7,019 bases of DNA from Atopobiaceae bacterium UBA5363 (lineage in GTDB: Bacteria > Actinomycetota > Coriobacteriia > Coriobacteriales > Atopobiaceae), in assembly GCA_002407925.1 (NCBI GenBank), contig DHPN01000033.1, positions 3,184-10,202 on the forward strand, given 5' to 3'. Both the position numbers and the translations under genes were made by a program. Below are positions 1 to 6,895 of this stretch, piece after piece; the stretch's first letter is position 1; the number at the start of each line of letters is the position of its first letter. The notes beneath the pieces are model-generated. The model saw only the letters and a program-made list of their open reading frames with translations. It was not told the DNA's origin and did not search any database.

Positions 1-1557
1 GCGCCCCGTATTGACGGCCGCGAGGTCTTCGACAGTGAGCTTGTCATAGAAGTCTGCAACATCCGACACGAGGCCAGATGCCACCATGCGGCCGAGTATC
101 TCCTCCCCCAGGCCGTCGATGTCCATGGCGCCGCGGCTTGCCCAATGGATAAGGCGCTCGAGAGCTTGTGCCGGGCAGTCCATGGAGACACAGCGAAACG
201 CAACCTCGCCCTCTTCGCGAATCACAGGACTTCCACAGCTAGGGCAGATCGTTGGCATCTCAAATTCCACGGAGCTTGCCGGTCGCAGCGCAAGCACGGG
301 CCCTACGATCTCCGGGATTACATCTCCTGCCTTGTGCACGACGATGGTATCCCCCACGCGGACGTTTTTGCGGTGCACCTCGTCGATGTTGTGCAGCGTG
401 GCCCGGGCGATCGTGGAGCCGGCAACGACGACAGGATCGAACTCGGCGACTGGTGTGAGCACGCCGGTACGTCCGACTTGCACGCGGATGTCCCGCAAGA
501 TCGTGCGCTTTTCTTCCGGGGGAAACTTGAAGGCAATGGACCAGCGCGGAGCACGCGCGGTGAAGCCAAGCGCCTCTTGCTGAGCAAAGGAGTCGACCTT
601 CACGACGACGCCGTCGATGTCGTAGTCGAGGTCCTCGCGATGCTCCAGCGCCCGCGCGCAGAAGTCGTGCACCTCTTGCGCCTTCGTGCAGCGCTTGGCG
701 TGAGGGTTCACATGAAAGCCGCAGTCGCGCAGCCATGCGAGGAAGGCCCATTGGCTCGTGATGGCAAGGGGACCTTCGTCAGCAACGGCATAAATGAAGG
801 TCTCAAGATCCCTTCCAGCTGTTATCTGGGGATCTTTCTGGCGGAGGCTGCCTGCGGCCGCGTTGCGGGGATTTGCGAACGGAGAGAGGCCCGCAGCATC
901 CGCATCTTCATTGAGCCGCACAAACGAATGCTTGGGCATGTACACCTCGCCGCGCACCTCTATGGAGCCGCCCAAGCCGCCGTTGGCTATGCTCGCAAGC
1001 CCTGCTTTGGCGATCGTGCGCGGCACGTCCTTGATCGTCAAGACGTTAGCCGTCACGTCTTCGCCCGTGGTGCCGTCGCCGCGTGTCGCCGCGCGGATGA
1101 GCTGCCCGTCGCGGTAGGTAAGCGCAACGCCCAAACCGTCGATCTTCAGCTCGCAGGTAAAGGCGACGGGATTCAAAGGCGATGCGGCGAGCGCCTCCTC
1201 TGTGCGGCTGAGCCACTCGTCGAGCTCGCCGAGTCCCATCGCGTCGTCAACCGAGTACATGCGCTGGGCGTGGCGGACGGCGGTGAACTGCCGGTCTACG
1301 TAGCCGCCGATACGTTGGGTGTAGGAATCCGACGTTATCAGCTCCGGATGCTCAGCCTCGATTGACTGGAGCTCATGCAGATAGCGATCGAACTGCGCAT
1401 CTGTCATCTCTGGCGCGTCGAGGGCATAGTACTGATAGGCGGCATGATCGAGTATACGCCGCAACTCTGCAGCGCGCTCCGCCGGGCTCATGCGTGAGCC
1501 TGCGGCTCCCTGTCCGTCGTTTCCAAAGATTGACTGCTGCCCGTCTTCTGCTGTCAT
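1..1557 (-). CDS. ligA: NAD+-dependent DNA ligase LigA, 5' part (3' end beyond the window)
   Basis: The open frame codes for the first 519 residues of bacterial DNA ligase, which seals nicks in duplex DNA during replication and repair using NAD+ as adenylate donor. Domain Ia shows the YY-x2-D-P element at about residues 43-49. The adenylation motif CELKIDG places the catalytic lysine at K138, followed by TRGDG at 158-162. The DYDIDGVVVK element (311-320) and the PRWSIAFKFP element (337-346) are nucleotidyltransferase motifs. An OB-fold region follows, then a four-cysteine zinc site (C438, C441, C456, C461) and the start of the helix-hairpin-helix region. The rest of that region and the expected BRCT domain lie off the left edge. 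The ATG at 1557 has GGAG at 1565-1568 with a 7-nt spacer; a second Met at residue 23 has no good ribosome site. Residues 76-84 read SDSYTQRIG where the family usually has SPTQR. The gene follows htpG after 94 bp with no clear terminator between them. Confidence 0.96.
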   Translation of the reverse strand, partial: MTAEDGQQSIFGNDGQGAAGSRMSPAERAAELRRILDHAAYQYYALDAPEMTDAQFDRYLHELQSIEAEHPELITSDSYTQRIGGYVDRQFTAVRHAQRMYSVDDAMGLGELDEWLSRTEEALAASPLNPVAFTCELKIDGLGVALTYRDGQLIRAATRGDGTTGEDVTANVLTIKDVPRTIAKAGLASIANGGLGGSIEVRGEVYMPKHSFVRLNEDADAAGLSPFANPRNAAAGSLRQKDPQITAGRDLETFIYAVADEGPLAITSQWAFLAWLRDCGFHVNPHAKRCTKAQEVHDFCARALEHREDLDYDIDGVVVKVDSFAQQEALGFTARAPRWSIAFKFPPEEKRTILRDIRVQVGRTGVLTPVAEFDPVVVAGSTIARATLHNIDEVHRKNVRVGDTIVVHKAGDVIPEIVGPVLALRPASSVEFEMPTICPSCGSPVIREEGEVAFRCVSMDCPAQALERLIHWASRGAMDIDGLGEEILGRMVASGLVSDVADFYDKLTVEDLAAVNTGR

Positions 1558-1651
1558 GCCGGCACTCCGTTTCTTTCCTTCGTTGCGTCTCAACAGAGCT
1601 TAGCGCAAACCCACGGCGTGCCGACAGCAGCATCTCATTGGCCTTGCCGTG

Positions 1652-3688
1652 CTACTCCATCAGCTTGCAGACGTTTTGCGCAAAGGCCACCGGATCTTTC
1701 ACGGAAAGGCCTGCCATGATCAGCGCTTGATCAAGCAGCAGATGGCTCATCAAAGAGATGCGATCGGCGTTGCCGGCCGCTTGAGCGCTCTTGAGCTTTT
1801 CAAAGACGGGATGGCTGGCATTGAGCTCCAAGACTCGCTGAGCACCCACCTGCGGGGTTCCTTCGGGGCCTTCGGACAGCACGCGCTCCATCTCAAGTGA
1901 CACGGGCCCTTCGGAAGAGATGACCGCCGGGGCCTCTGTCGTCAAGGGGGACACAGCAACTTTGCTCACCTCGTCGCCCAGCGCCTTCTTCATCGCGTCC
2001 AGCAGGTCCTTGTTGGCGTCAGCTGTCTTTTCGGCCTGCTTCTTCTCGTCGTCGCTAGCGAGATCAAGATCACCCGAGGCGACGTTTTTGAACTGCAGGG
2101 AACGCTTCTCGTCAGCCTTCTTCTGCTCGCCTTCGGCAGCCTTGGAAGAGTCGTCTTGTGTCTGGGGCTCAGAAGGTTTGGGCTGCCATTCGAACTCATG
2201 CATGGCTTGCATGCAGAACTCGTCCACATCCTGTGTGCAGAGAAGCACGTCAAAGCCCTTTTCTAGAACGGACTTAACCACCGGCATCTTCTCGAGGCGC
2301 TCGCGGTCGTCTCCTGCCGCATAGTAGATCTCCTTTTGCCCGTCCTTCATCGCCTCGGCGTACTCGTCAAGTGTCACCCACTTGCCAAGCTTGGCGGACC
2401 AGAACAGCAACAGCCCGGCAAGCTCGTCTTTCTTCGCGCCATAGCTCGCATAGATGCCATACTTAAGGCCTCGGCCGAAATTTTCGAAGAAGCCTTCGTA
2501 GTCCTTTCTTGCGTCGTCGCGCATCGACGCAAGCTCACCGGTGATCTTCTTCTCTATGCGACGAGACATTGCTTGCAGCTGACGCGTCTGCTGCAGCGTC
2601 TCACGTGAGATGTTGAGGCTGATGTCAGGGCTGTCGACAACGCCGTGCACGAAGTTGTAGTAGTCCGGGAGCAAATCCGCGCATTTTTCTTGGATGAGAA
2701 CGCCACGGCTGTAAAGCTGCAGACCCTTCTCGTAGTCGCGGCTGTAAAGATCAAAGGGGGCCTTAGACGGCAAGAACAGCAGCGCATCATAGGTAAGGGT
2801 ACCCTCGGCATGCAGCGAGAAGCTGCGCAAGGGCTTCGTGTAGTCATGGAAGGTCTGCTCGTAAAACTCGTCGTAGTCCTCCTGCTTGACCTCTGAGGAG
2901 CGCTTGCGCCAAATGGGCGTCATCGAATTGATGGTCTCAAGCTCCGTGTAGTCTTCGTACTCGGGCTTGTAGTCCTTGCCTGCGTCTTTGGGCTTCGGCT
3001 TCTCACGGCTCTTGGTGACAAGCATCTTGATCGGGTACCGCACGTAGTTGCTGTATTGCTTCACCAGGTCGCGAAGCTTCCACTCGGAGAGATACTGCCC
3101 ATAGTCTGCCTCTGGGCTGTCATCGCGCAGGTAAAGTGTCACGTCAGTGCCGTGTGAGCGGGCTCCGAGCAGTGCGTTGGCGTTCGTAGGCCCAATGGTG
3201 TAGCCCTCGAGTCCGTCTGACTCCCACACATTCGCCTCATCGGCGCCAAAGGCGCGACTCACGACGAGGACCCGCTTTGCGACCATAAAAGCGGAGTAAA
3301 AGCCAACGCCGAACTGCCCGATGATCTCAGACTCGTCAGCCGGCTCGTCTTTTTTGGCGTCGTCGCCCTCTTTGGCTGCGGTGGCTCTGAACTCCTCGCT
3401 GCCAGAGTGGGCAATCGTCCCGAGGTTCTTGTCGAGGTCAGCCGCGCTCATCCCGATGCCGCTGTCTGAGACGGTAATCGAGCGCTTGTCCTTGTCAAAG
3501 GACACCCTGATCTCCAACTCCTCGTCACCTAGCTTGACCGACGGATCAGTTAGGCTTGCAAAATGGAGCTTGTCCACCGCGTCTGAGGCGTTGGATACCA
3601 GCTCGCGCAAGAAGATGTCGCGGTTGGTATAAATCGAGTTGATCATCAGATCGAGAAGCTTCTTGGACTCCGTCTTGAACTTACGCAT
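1652..3688 (-). CDS. htpG: Molecular chaperone HtpG (Hsp90 family)
   Basis: This is the cytosolic bacterial Hsp90, an ATP-driven dimeric chaperone that remodels client proteins, usually with the DnaK system. The N-terminal GHKL ATPase domain shows E29, N33 and D36 in the ELVSNASDA motif, D75 in DSGIGM, and the glycine-rich lid segment GQFGVGF at 124-130. The middle domain contains the LNISRE element with the conserved arginine at 362. The C-terminal dimerisation domain ends in a leucine-rich helix near residues 643-660. At 678 aa it is longer than E. coli HtpG (624 aa). The extra length is charged insertions near 103-121, 225-245 and 503-530. The frame is open back to an ATG at 3712, but I chose the ATG at 3688: MRKFKTESKK is the typical HtpG start, and GAAAGG at 3698-3703 lies 9 nt upstream, whereas the earlier ATG has no ribosome site. 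I found no convincing promoter, CIRCE element or HspR box in the 163-bp upstream gap. Confidence 0.97.
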   Translation of the reverse strand: MRKFKTESKKLLDLMINSIYTNRDIFLRELVSNASDAVDKLHFASLTDPSVKLGDEELEIRVSFDKDKRSITVSDSGIGMSAADLDKNLGTIAHSGSEEFRATAAKEGDDAKKDEPADESEIIGQFGVGFYSAFMVAKRVLVVSRAFGADEANVWESDGLEGYTIGPTNANALLGARSHGTDVTLYLRDDSPEADYGQYLSEWKLRDLVKQYSNYVRYPIKMLVTKSREKPKPKDAGKDYKPEYEDYTELETINSMTPIWRKRSSEVKQEDYDEFYEQTFHDYTKPLRSFSLHAEGTLTYDALLFLPSKAPFDLYSRDYEKGLQLYSRGVLIQEKCADLLPDYYNFVHGVVDSPDISLNISRETLQQTRQLQAMSRRIEKKITGELASMRDDARKDYEGFFENFGRGLKYGIYASYGAKKDELAGLLLFWSAKLGKWVTLDEYAEAMKDGQKEIYYAAGDDRERLEKMPVVKSVLEKGFDVLLCTQDVDEFCMQAMHEFEWQPKPSEPQTQDDSSKAAEGEQKKADEKRSLQFKNVASGDLDLASDDEKKQAEKTADANKDLLDAMKKALGDEVSKVAVSPLTTEAPAVISSEGPVSLEMERVLSEGPEGTPQVGAQRVLELNASHPVFEKLKSAQAAGNADRISLMSHLLLDQALIMAGLSVKDPVAFAQNVCKLME

Positions 3689-3697
3689 GCTAGCTCG

Positions 3698-3703
3698 CCT
3701 TTC
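3698..3703 (-). promoter_or_regulatory. Ribosome binding site that decides the htpG start
   Basis: On the minus strand GAAAGG lies 9 nt before the ATG at 3688. The alternative in-frame ATG at 3712 is preceded only by ACAAAGAC and has no purine-rich match at useful spacing, so the shorter protein is favoured. Confidence 0.55.
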
Positions 3704-3772
3704 TTGTCCCATGTCTTTGTAACATGAAATGTACTACCCAAGCGGGCCGCGATTCACACACGTCGTTTTCAG

Positions 3773-3813
3773 GATAAGAAAAGCCGCAGGGGAAGGCCAG
3801 CCTCCCCCTGCGG
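3773..3813 (-). terminator. Rho-independent terminator of the csoR-copA operon
   Basis: On the minus strand a 13-bp GC-rich stem (arms 3801-3813 and 3784-3796, all paired with one G-U) closes a 4-nt loop at 3797-3800. It is followed by the T-rich tail CTTTTCTTATCC. It begins 38 nt after the copA stop codon and isolates the copper operon from htpG. On the plus strand the same hairpin has no adjacent T-tract, so it reads as unidirectional. Confidence 0.88.
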
Positions 3814-3851
3814 TCGCCAACCTGCCCTTTTTTGCGTAATCTCGGTGAAGC

Positions 3852-4061
3852 CTATGCGACCGTCGCCTTGTATCCCGCATCCTTCACGGCCTTGACAAGG
3901 GCGGCGTCTTTCACCAAAAGGCCTGCGTCAAGCTCTGCCTTGCCTTGATCGAGGTCGACATGGACGTTTTTGACGCCCCTGACTTCCTCAAGGGCTTCCG
4001 TTACGTGCGACACGCAATGCGCGCACATCATGCCTTCTACGTTGAGCGTCTTATGTGACAT
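3852..4061 (-). CDS. copZ: Possible separately translated copper chaperone CopZ (in-frame internal start in copA)
   Basis: An in-frame ATG at copA codon 792 would start a 69-residue protein, the usual CopZ length. It has the CopZ fold signature: strand THE-like start KTLNVEG, the metal site MMCAHC with cysteines at 13 and 16, and a closing AGY near the C-terminus. CopZ carries Cu+ in the cytosol to CopA and to CsoR. The case for independent translation is the consensus AGGAGG at 4067-4072, 5 nt before the ATG. This is the strongest ribosome site in the window, although it lies inside an open reading frame. The same residues are also the C-terminal domain of CopA. The domain is certain; whether it is made as a free protein is inference from the ribosome site. 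Confidence 0.5.
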   Translation of the reverse strand: MSHKTLNVEGMMCAHCVSHVTEALEEVRGVKNVHVDLDQGKAELDAGLLVKDAALVKAVKDAGYKATVA

Positions 4062-6434
4062 GGCTTCCTCCTGTTTTATAGTGGTCGAACCTGCGTTATC
4101 TGTCGCTGAGGCTCCAGGCACCGACATGTCGGTCGCCGACTGGGCCTCACGTGGCTTCCATGTGCGCAGCAAAAGCGCATTCAAGACGACGAAGACGGAA
4201 CTGAACCCCATCGCGGCCGCTCCGATCATGGGATTTATCGTGATGCCGAGGGGCGCGAAGGCGCCAGCTGCCACCGGTATGCACAAAACGTTGTAGAACA
4301 GCGCCCAAAACAGGCCCGTCTTGATCTTGCGCAAGGTCGCGCGCGAAAGTTCCATTGCCGTTGCGACGTCAGCGGGGTCGGAGTGCATAAGCACGATGTC
4401 TGCCGACCCGATGGCGACATCGGTGCCAGCCCCTATCGCTATGCCCACGTCTGCGCGCGCAAGTGCCGGTGCGTCGTTGATGCCGTCTCCGACCATGGCC
4501 ACGCTATGGCCTGCCTTCTGGAGCTCAAAGACCTTGCGCTCTTTCTGGTCGGGCAGCACGCCTGCGACAACTTCGTCGACGCCCACCTGGCGGGCCACCG
4601 AGGCAGCCGTGCGCATCGCGTCGCCTGTGAGAAGCAGCGTGTGCACGCCCATTGCGCGAAGGCGCGCCACTGCGGCTTTGCTGGTCGGCTTCAAGACGTC
4701 AGCTATGACGATGACAGCGGCAAGCTTTCCATCCACGGCAAAGAACAGCGGTGTCTTGCCCTCGTCGGAAACTTCGTCTGCAAAAGCCTTGGACGTACCG
4801 AGGCTGATGCCTCTGTCATGCATCAGCTGCCCGTTGCCGGCAAAGACGCCGCAACCGTCGACTGTCGCCGAAAGGCCGCCGGGGACTTGGGAGAAATCCT
4901 TCACCTCGGCACCATGGGAGGCGCCTGCCTTCTCGGCATACGCGACAATCGCCGAGGCCAGTGGGTGCTCGCTTTTATGCTCGAGGGCATAGGCGAGATG
5001 AAGCAGCTCCGCCTGTCCCAGGCCTTCGGCGCCATCGGCGCGCTTCAGCTCAGTCACCTCCGGGTGGCCTTGCGTCACTGTGCCTGTCTTGTCCATAACG
5101 ACGGTGTCTATCGTGCAAGCCTGCTCAAGCGCCTCCGCGCTTTTAATCAGGATGCCGTTCGCTGCCCCACGCCCGCAGCCCACCATGATGGCAGTCGGCG
5201 TCGCCAGCCCAAGCGCACATGGGCACGAGATAACCAGCACCGAGATGGCAAAGGTCAAAGCCTGTGAGAAGCCGGCGCCTAGCGCAAGCCAGACGAGAAG
5301 CGTCGCCAAGGAGATGCCAAGTACAACAGGGACAAAGATGCCCGCTATTCTGTCGGCCATGCGCTCTATCGGCGCCTTCGAGCTCGTCGCCTCATCCACA
5401 AGCCTGATGATCTGCGCCAGCGCGGTGTCGTCGCCCACGGCGGTTGCCCGTATCGCAAACCAGCCACCTTTGGAGACCGTCGCGCCTGTTACCGAATCGC
5501 CGATCTTCTTCTCGACGGGAACCGGCTCCCCGGTTATCGCGGACTCATCTATCGACCCTGAGCCCTCCTCGACGCTGCCATCAACAGGCACCGACTCTCC
5601 TGCGCGCACGATGATCCTGTCTCCGACGCGAACTTGCTCAACCGGGATGACCGACTCCGCGCCATCGCGGACGACCGTTGCGGTCTTAGGAGCGAGGTCC
5701 ATTAGCGCCGTAATGGCATCCGTCGTCTTGTTCTTCGCCCGTGCCTCAAAGAACTTCCCCAACGTTATCAAGGTGAGAATCGCGCCGGCAGAGTCAAAAT
5801 AGAGGTCATTGGAGGCTGCTTGCGCCGTCGCCACGTCAGCAGCGCCTAAGGCCCAGGCGATGCGGTAGGTTGCGACAAGCCCGTAGGCAATCGATGCCGC
5901 TGCGCCGATCGCGATCAACGAGTCCATGTTGGGCGAGCGGTGCGCGAGCGTACGAAAACCGACGCTGAAGTAGCTGCGGTTTACGAACGCTATGGGCACT
6001 ATCAGCAGCAGCTCCGTCAACGCCTTCGCCATAAGGCCTTGCGCCCCATCAAAGTAAGACAGCAGCGGCCAGCCAAACATGGTTCCCATCGCAAGGTAGA
6101 ACAGGGGAACCTCAAAAACGACGGAGGCTATGAGCTGCCGCCGCTTTTGGTCAACCTCCCTACGGGCGATGGCCCCGGGGCGCGCCCCCTGTGAGGCACC
6201 AGAGACGGTGACAGCTGTTTTTTTGACACGGCGTTGGGCGCCGTAACCAGCCTTTTTGATCGCGGTGATCACTGACTCGATGGTTGACTGCTTGCCGTCA
6301 TAGTCAAGCACCATGCTGTTTTTCAGAAGATTGACATCTGCCTCGTTGACCCCAGCGACGCCATCGGCTGCTTTGCCGACACGCGCCGAACAGGACGCGC
6401 AGGTCATTCCTGTAATATCAAGCGTCTCTTTCAT
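3852..6434 (-). CDS. copA: Cu+-exporting P1B-type ATPase CopA with a fused C-terminal CopZ-like domain
   Basis: CopA pumps Cu+ out of the cytosol using ATP. Residues 1-68 form a heavy-metal-associated domain with the metal site GMTCASC (C12, C15). Eight membrane segments are visible near 100-118, 138-152, 172-195, 213-231, 363-388, 391-415, 705-725 and 734-756. The actuator loop has TGEP at 301-304. The sixth segment carries the metal-binding CPC at 404-406. Phosphorylation is at D448 in DKTGT. The nucleotide domain has the SEHP motif (H490, P491), and GDGIND is at 649-654. Y714-N715 and M742-x2-S745-S746 in the last two segments are the Cu+-specific signature. After a roughly 35-residue hydrophilic linker, residues 792-860 form a second metal-binding domain (GMMCAHC; C804, C807). 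The start at 6434 is chosen because the family N-terminus begins there and GGGAAGG lies 11 nt upstream; the frame stays open to 6593, but only across csoR. The gene starts 28 nt after the csoR stop, so the two form an operon. Confidence 0.97.
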   Translation of the reverse strand: MKETLDITGMTCASCSARVGKAADGVAGVNEADVNLLKNSMVLDYDGKQSTIESVITAIKKAGYGAQRRVKKTAVTVSGASQGARPGAIARREVDQKRRQLIASVVFEVPLFYLAMGTMFGWPLLSYFDGAQGLMAKALTELLLIVPIAFVNRSYFSVGFRTLAHRSPNMDSLIAIGAAASIAYGLVATYRIAWALGAADVATAQAASNDLYFDSAGAILTLITLGKFFEARAKNKTTDAITALMDLAPKTATVVRDGAESVIPVEQVRVGDRIIVRAGESVPVDGSVEEGSGSIDESAITGEPVPVEKKIGDSVTGATVSKGGWFAIRATAVGDDTALAQIIRLVDEATSSKAPIERMADRIAGIFVPVVLGISLATLLVWLALGAGFSQALTFAISVLVISCPCALGLATPTAIMVGCGRGAANGILIKSAEALEQACTIDTVVMDKTGTVTQGHPEVTELKRADGAEGLGQAELLHLAYALEHKSEHPLASAIVAYAEKAGASHGAEVKDFSQVPGGLSATVDGCGVFAGNGQLMHDRGISLGTSKAFADEVSDEGKTPLFFAVDGKLAAVIVIADVLKPTSKAAVARLRAMGVHTLLLTGDAMRTAASVARQVGVDEVVAGVLPDQKERKVFELQKAGHSVAMVGDGINDAPALARADVGIAIGAGTDVAIGSADIVLMHSDPADVATAMELSRATLRKIKTGLFWALFYNVLCIPVAAGAFAPLGITINPMIGAAAMGFSSVFVVLNALLLRTWKPREAQSATDMSVPGASATDNAGSTTIKQEEAMSHKTLNVEGMMCAHCVSHVTEALEEVRGVKNVHVDLDQGKAELDAGLLVKDAALVKAVKDAGYKATVA
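4067..4072 (-). promoter_or_regulatory. Consensus Shine-Dalgarno inside copA, ahead of the CopZ-like domain
   Basis: The minus strand reads AGGAGG followed by AAGCC and then ATG, a full 6-base match at 5-nt spacing. Within copA these bases encode Gln-Glu-Glu-Ala at the end of the linker. Its quality and position exactly at the domain boundary suggest an active or recently active initiation site rather than chance. Confidence 0.6.
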
Positions 6435-6462
6435 AGTCAGCACGACCTTCCCTTCACGCGTG

Positions 6463-6786
6463 CTATGCGCCGAATTTCTTAAGCAGGTCCATGACCTCAT
6501 CGACGACTTCGGTGTTGCCTGCCTGTACCTGCTGGACCACACAGGTTTGAAGGTGCTCTTGGAGAACGATGCGACTTGCGGCCTTAATCGCACAATCCGC
6601 AGCGGCGAGCTGCGTCAGCACGTCTCCACAGTAACGGTTGTCATCGAGCATGGCTTTCACCCCGTTGAGCTGACCTATGGCCCTGTTGATGCGACAGTCA
6701 ATGTCACGAATGAGCTCGCTGGAACGAGGAGTCTGCTTGTGCCGACAACACGCTGGCATGCGCTTTGCCTCTTCTTTTGCTGCCAT
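6463..6786 (-). CDS. csoR: Copper-sensing transcriptional repressor CsoR
   Basis: This 107-residue all-helical protein belongs to the CsoR/RcnR/FrmR family. These repressors bind GC-rich palindromes and leave DNA when Cu+ binds. The Cu+ ligands are visible as C53 (in RYC), H78 and C82 (in EHLQTC). Their spacing of 25 and 4 residues equals that of C36, H61 and C65 in the M. tuberculosis protein, which supports copper rather than nickel or formaldehyde sensing. The family core runs from about residue 25 to 85, with IGQLNGV near 37-43. Extra cysteines occur at 13, 14, 31 and 65, the first two in a CCRH motif of the N-terminal tail. The ATG at 6786 is preferred because GGGAGG lies 5 nt upstream. 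An earlier in-frame ATG at 6807 would add seven residues but has no ribosome site and falls in the operator. It is first in the operon with copA and probably autoregulated. Confidence 0.93.
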   Translation of the reverse strand: MAAKEEAKRMPACCRHKQTPRSSELIRDIDCRINRAIGQLNGVKAMLDDNRYCGDVLTQLAAADCAIKAASRIVLQEHLQTCVVQQVQAGNTEVVDEVMDLLKKFGA

Positions 6787-6791
6787 GATGG

Positions 6792-6797
6792 CCTCCC
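6792..6797 (-). promoter_or_regulatory. csoR ribosome binding site
   Basis: GGGAGG on the minus strand, 5 nt before the ATG at 6786, fixes the csoR start. It directly abuts the downstream inverted repeat at 6798-6815, so occupancy of that repeat, or folding of its RNA copy, could affect access to this site. Confidence 0.8.
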
Positions 6798-6815
6798 TAT
6801 ACCCCATGGGGTCTA
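6798..6815. promoter_or_regulatory. Second (degenerate) CsoR-type operator
   Basis: The sequence TATACCCCATGGGGTCTA has a perfect 12-bp palindromic core (6801-6812) extended on both sides with one mismatched pair. It resembles the TACCCC-n-GGGGTA boxes bound by CsoR proteins. Its intact half-site matches that of the repeat at 6830-6848, 32 bp away, but the central spacer is 2 nt instead of 3. It lies between the promoter and the csoR ribosome site, probably in the transcribed leader. Confidence 0.6.
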
Positions 6816-6829
6816 TCCGCCAAAGACAC

Positions 6830-6848
6830 TATACCCCGCGGGGGTATA
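6830..6848. promoter_or_regulatory. CsoR operator (perfect inverted repeat)
   Basis: Two perfect 8-bp arms, TATACCCC and GGGGTATA, are separated by 3 nt. This matches the known CsoR operator pattern of a C-run/G-run palindrome flanked by TA. It overlaps the probable -10 region and start of transcription of the csoR-copA operon, the expected place for repression by blocking RNA polymerase. Confidence 0.85.
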
Positions 6849-6876
6849 TATTAAACCAAGTAATCTCGCGTCTGAA
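6848..6876 (-). promoter_or_regulatory. Candidate csoR-copA promoter
   Basis: On the minus strand TTCAGA (6871-6876, 4 of 6 matches to the -35 consensus) is 17 bp from TAATAT (6848-6853, 4 of 6 to the -10). This would put the transcription start in the perfect operator. A competing -10, TATAGT at 6828-6833, is a better hexamer but has only poor -35 partners. Either way the 6830-6848 operator overlaps the promoter core. Confidence 0.4.
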
Positions 6877-6895
6877 CTTCCCGATAGCAATGACG

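Noticed and set aside
145..1365. A 406-codon plus-strand open frame opposite ligA
   Set aside because: It is the mirror of a well-supported ligA frame in GC-rich DNA. Its translation is rich in Arg, Ala, His and Val with no recognisable domain, and ligA motifs account for the sequence.
1558..1651. Terminator or promoter between htpG and ligA
   Set aside because: Only widely separated short inverted repeats (CACGGC/GCCGTG and TTGCG/CGCAA) occur, with no T-tract and no credible -35/-10 pair.
3713..3780. CIRCE or HspR-type heat-shock operator upstream of htpG
   Set aside because: No TTAGCACTC-N9-GAGTGCTAA or CTTGAGT-N7-ACTCAAG pattern is present. Only a short ACAT-gaa-ATGT repeat and a weak CTTGGGT are seen.
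3828..3833. Run of six T on the plus strand as a terminator tail
   Set aside because: It is 14 nt beyond the hairpin on that strand and no plus-strand gene leads into it.
4073..4110. An internal promoter for copZ using TATAAA at 4074-4079
   Set aside because: The best hexamer at the -35 position (ACAGAT) is poor, and a start 6-8 nt downstream would fall on the AGGAGG and destroy the leader. Internal translation initiation on the copA mRNA is the simpler reading.
4383..5802. Long plus-strand open frames opposite copA (4383-5267 and 5080-5802)
   Set aside because: They overlap each other and lie antisense to the P-type ATPase catalytic domains. Their translations have no protein-like features, so they are shadows of copA codon bias.
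6435..6593. 53-codon N-terminal extension of copA
   Set aside because: It overlaps csoR in another frame on the same strand, has no homology to CopA N-termini, and the ribosome site and GMTCASC domain place the start at 6434.
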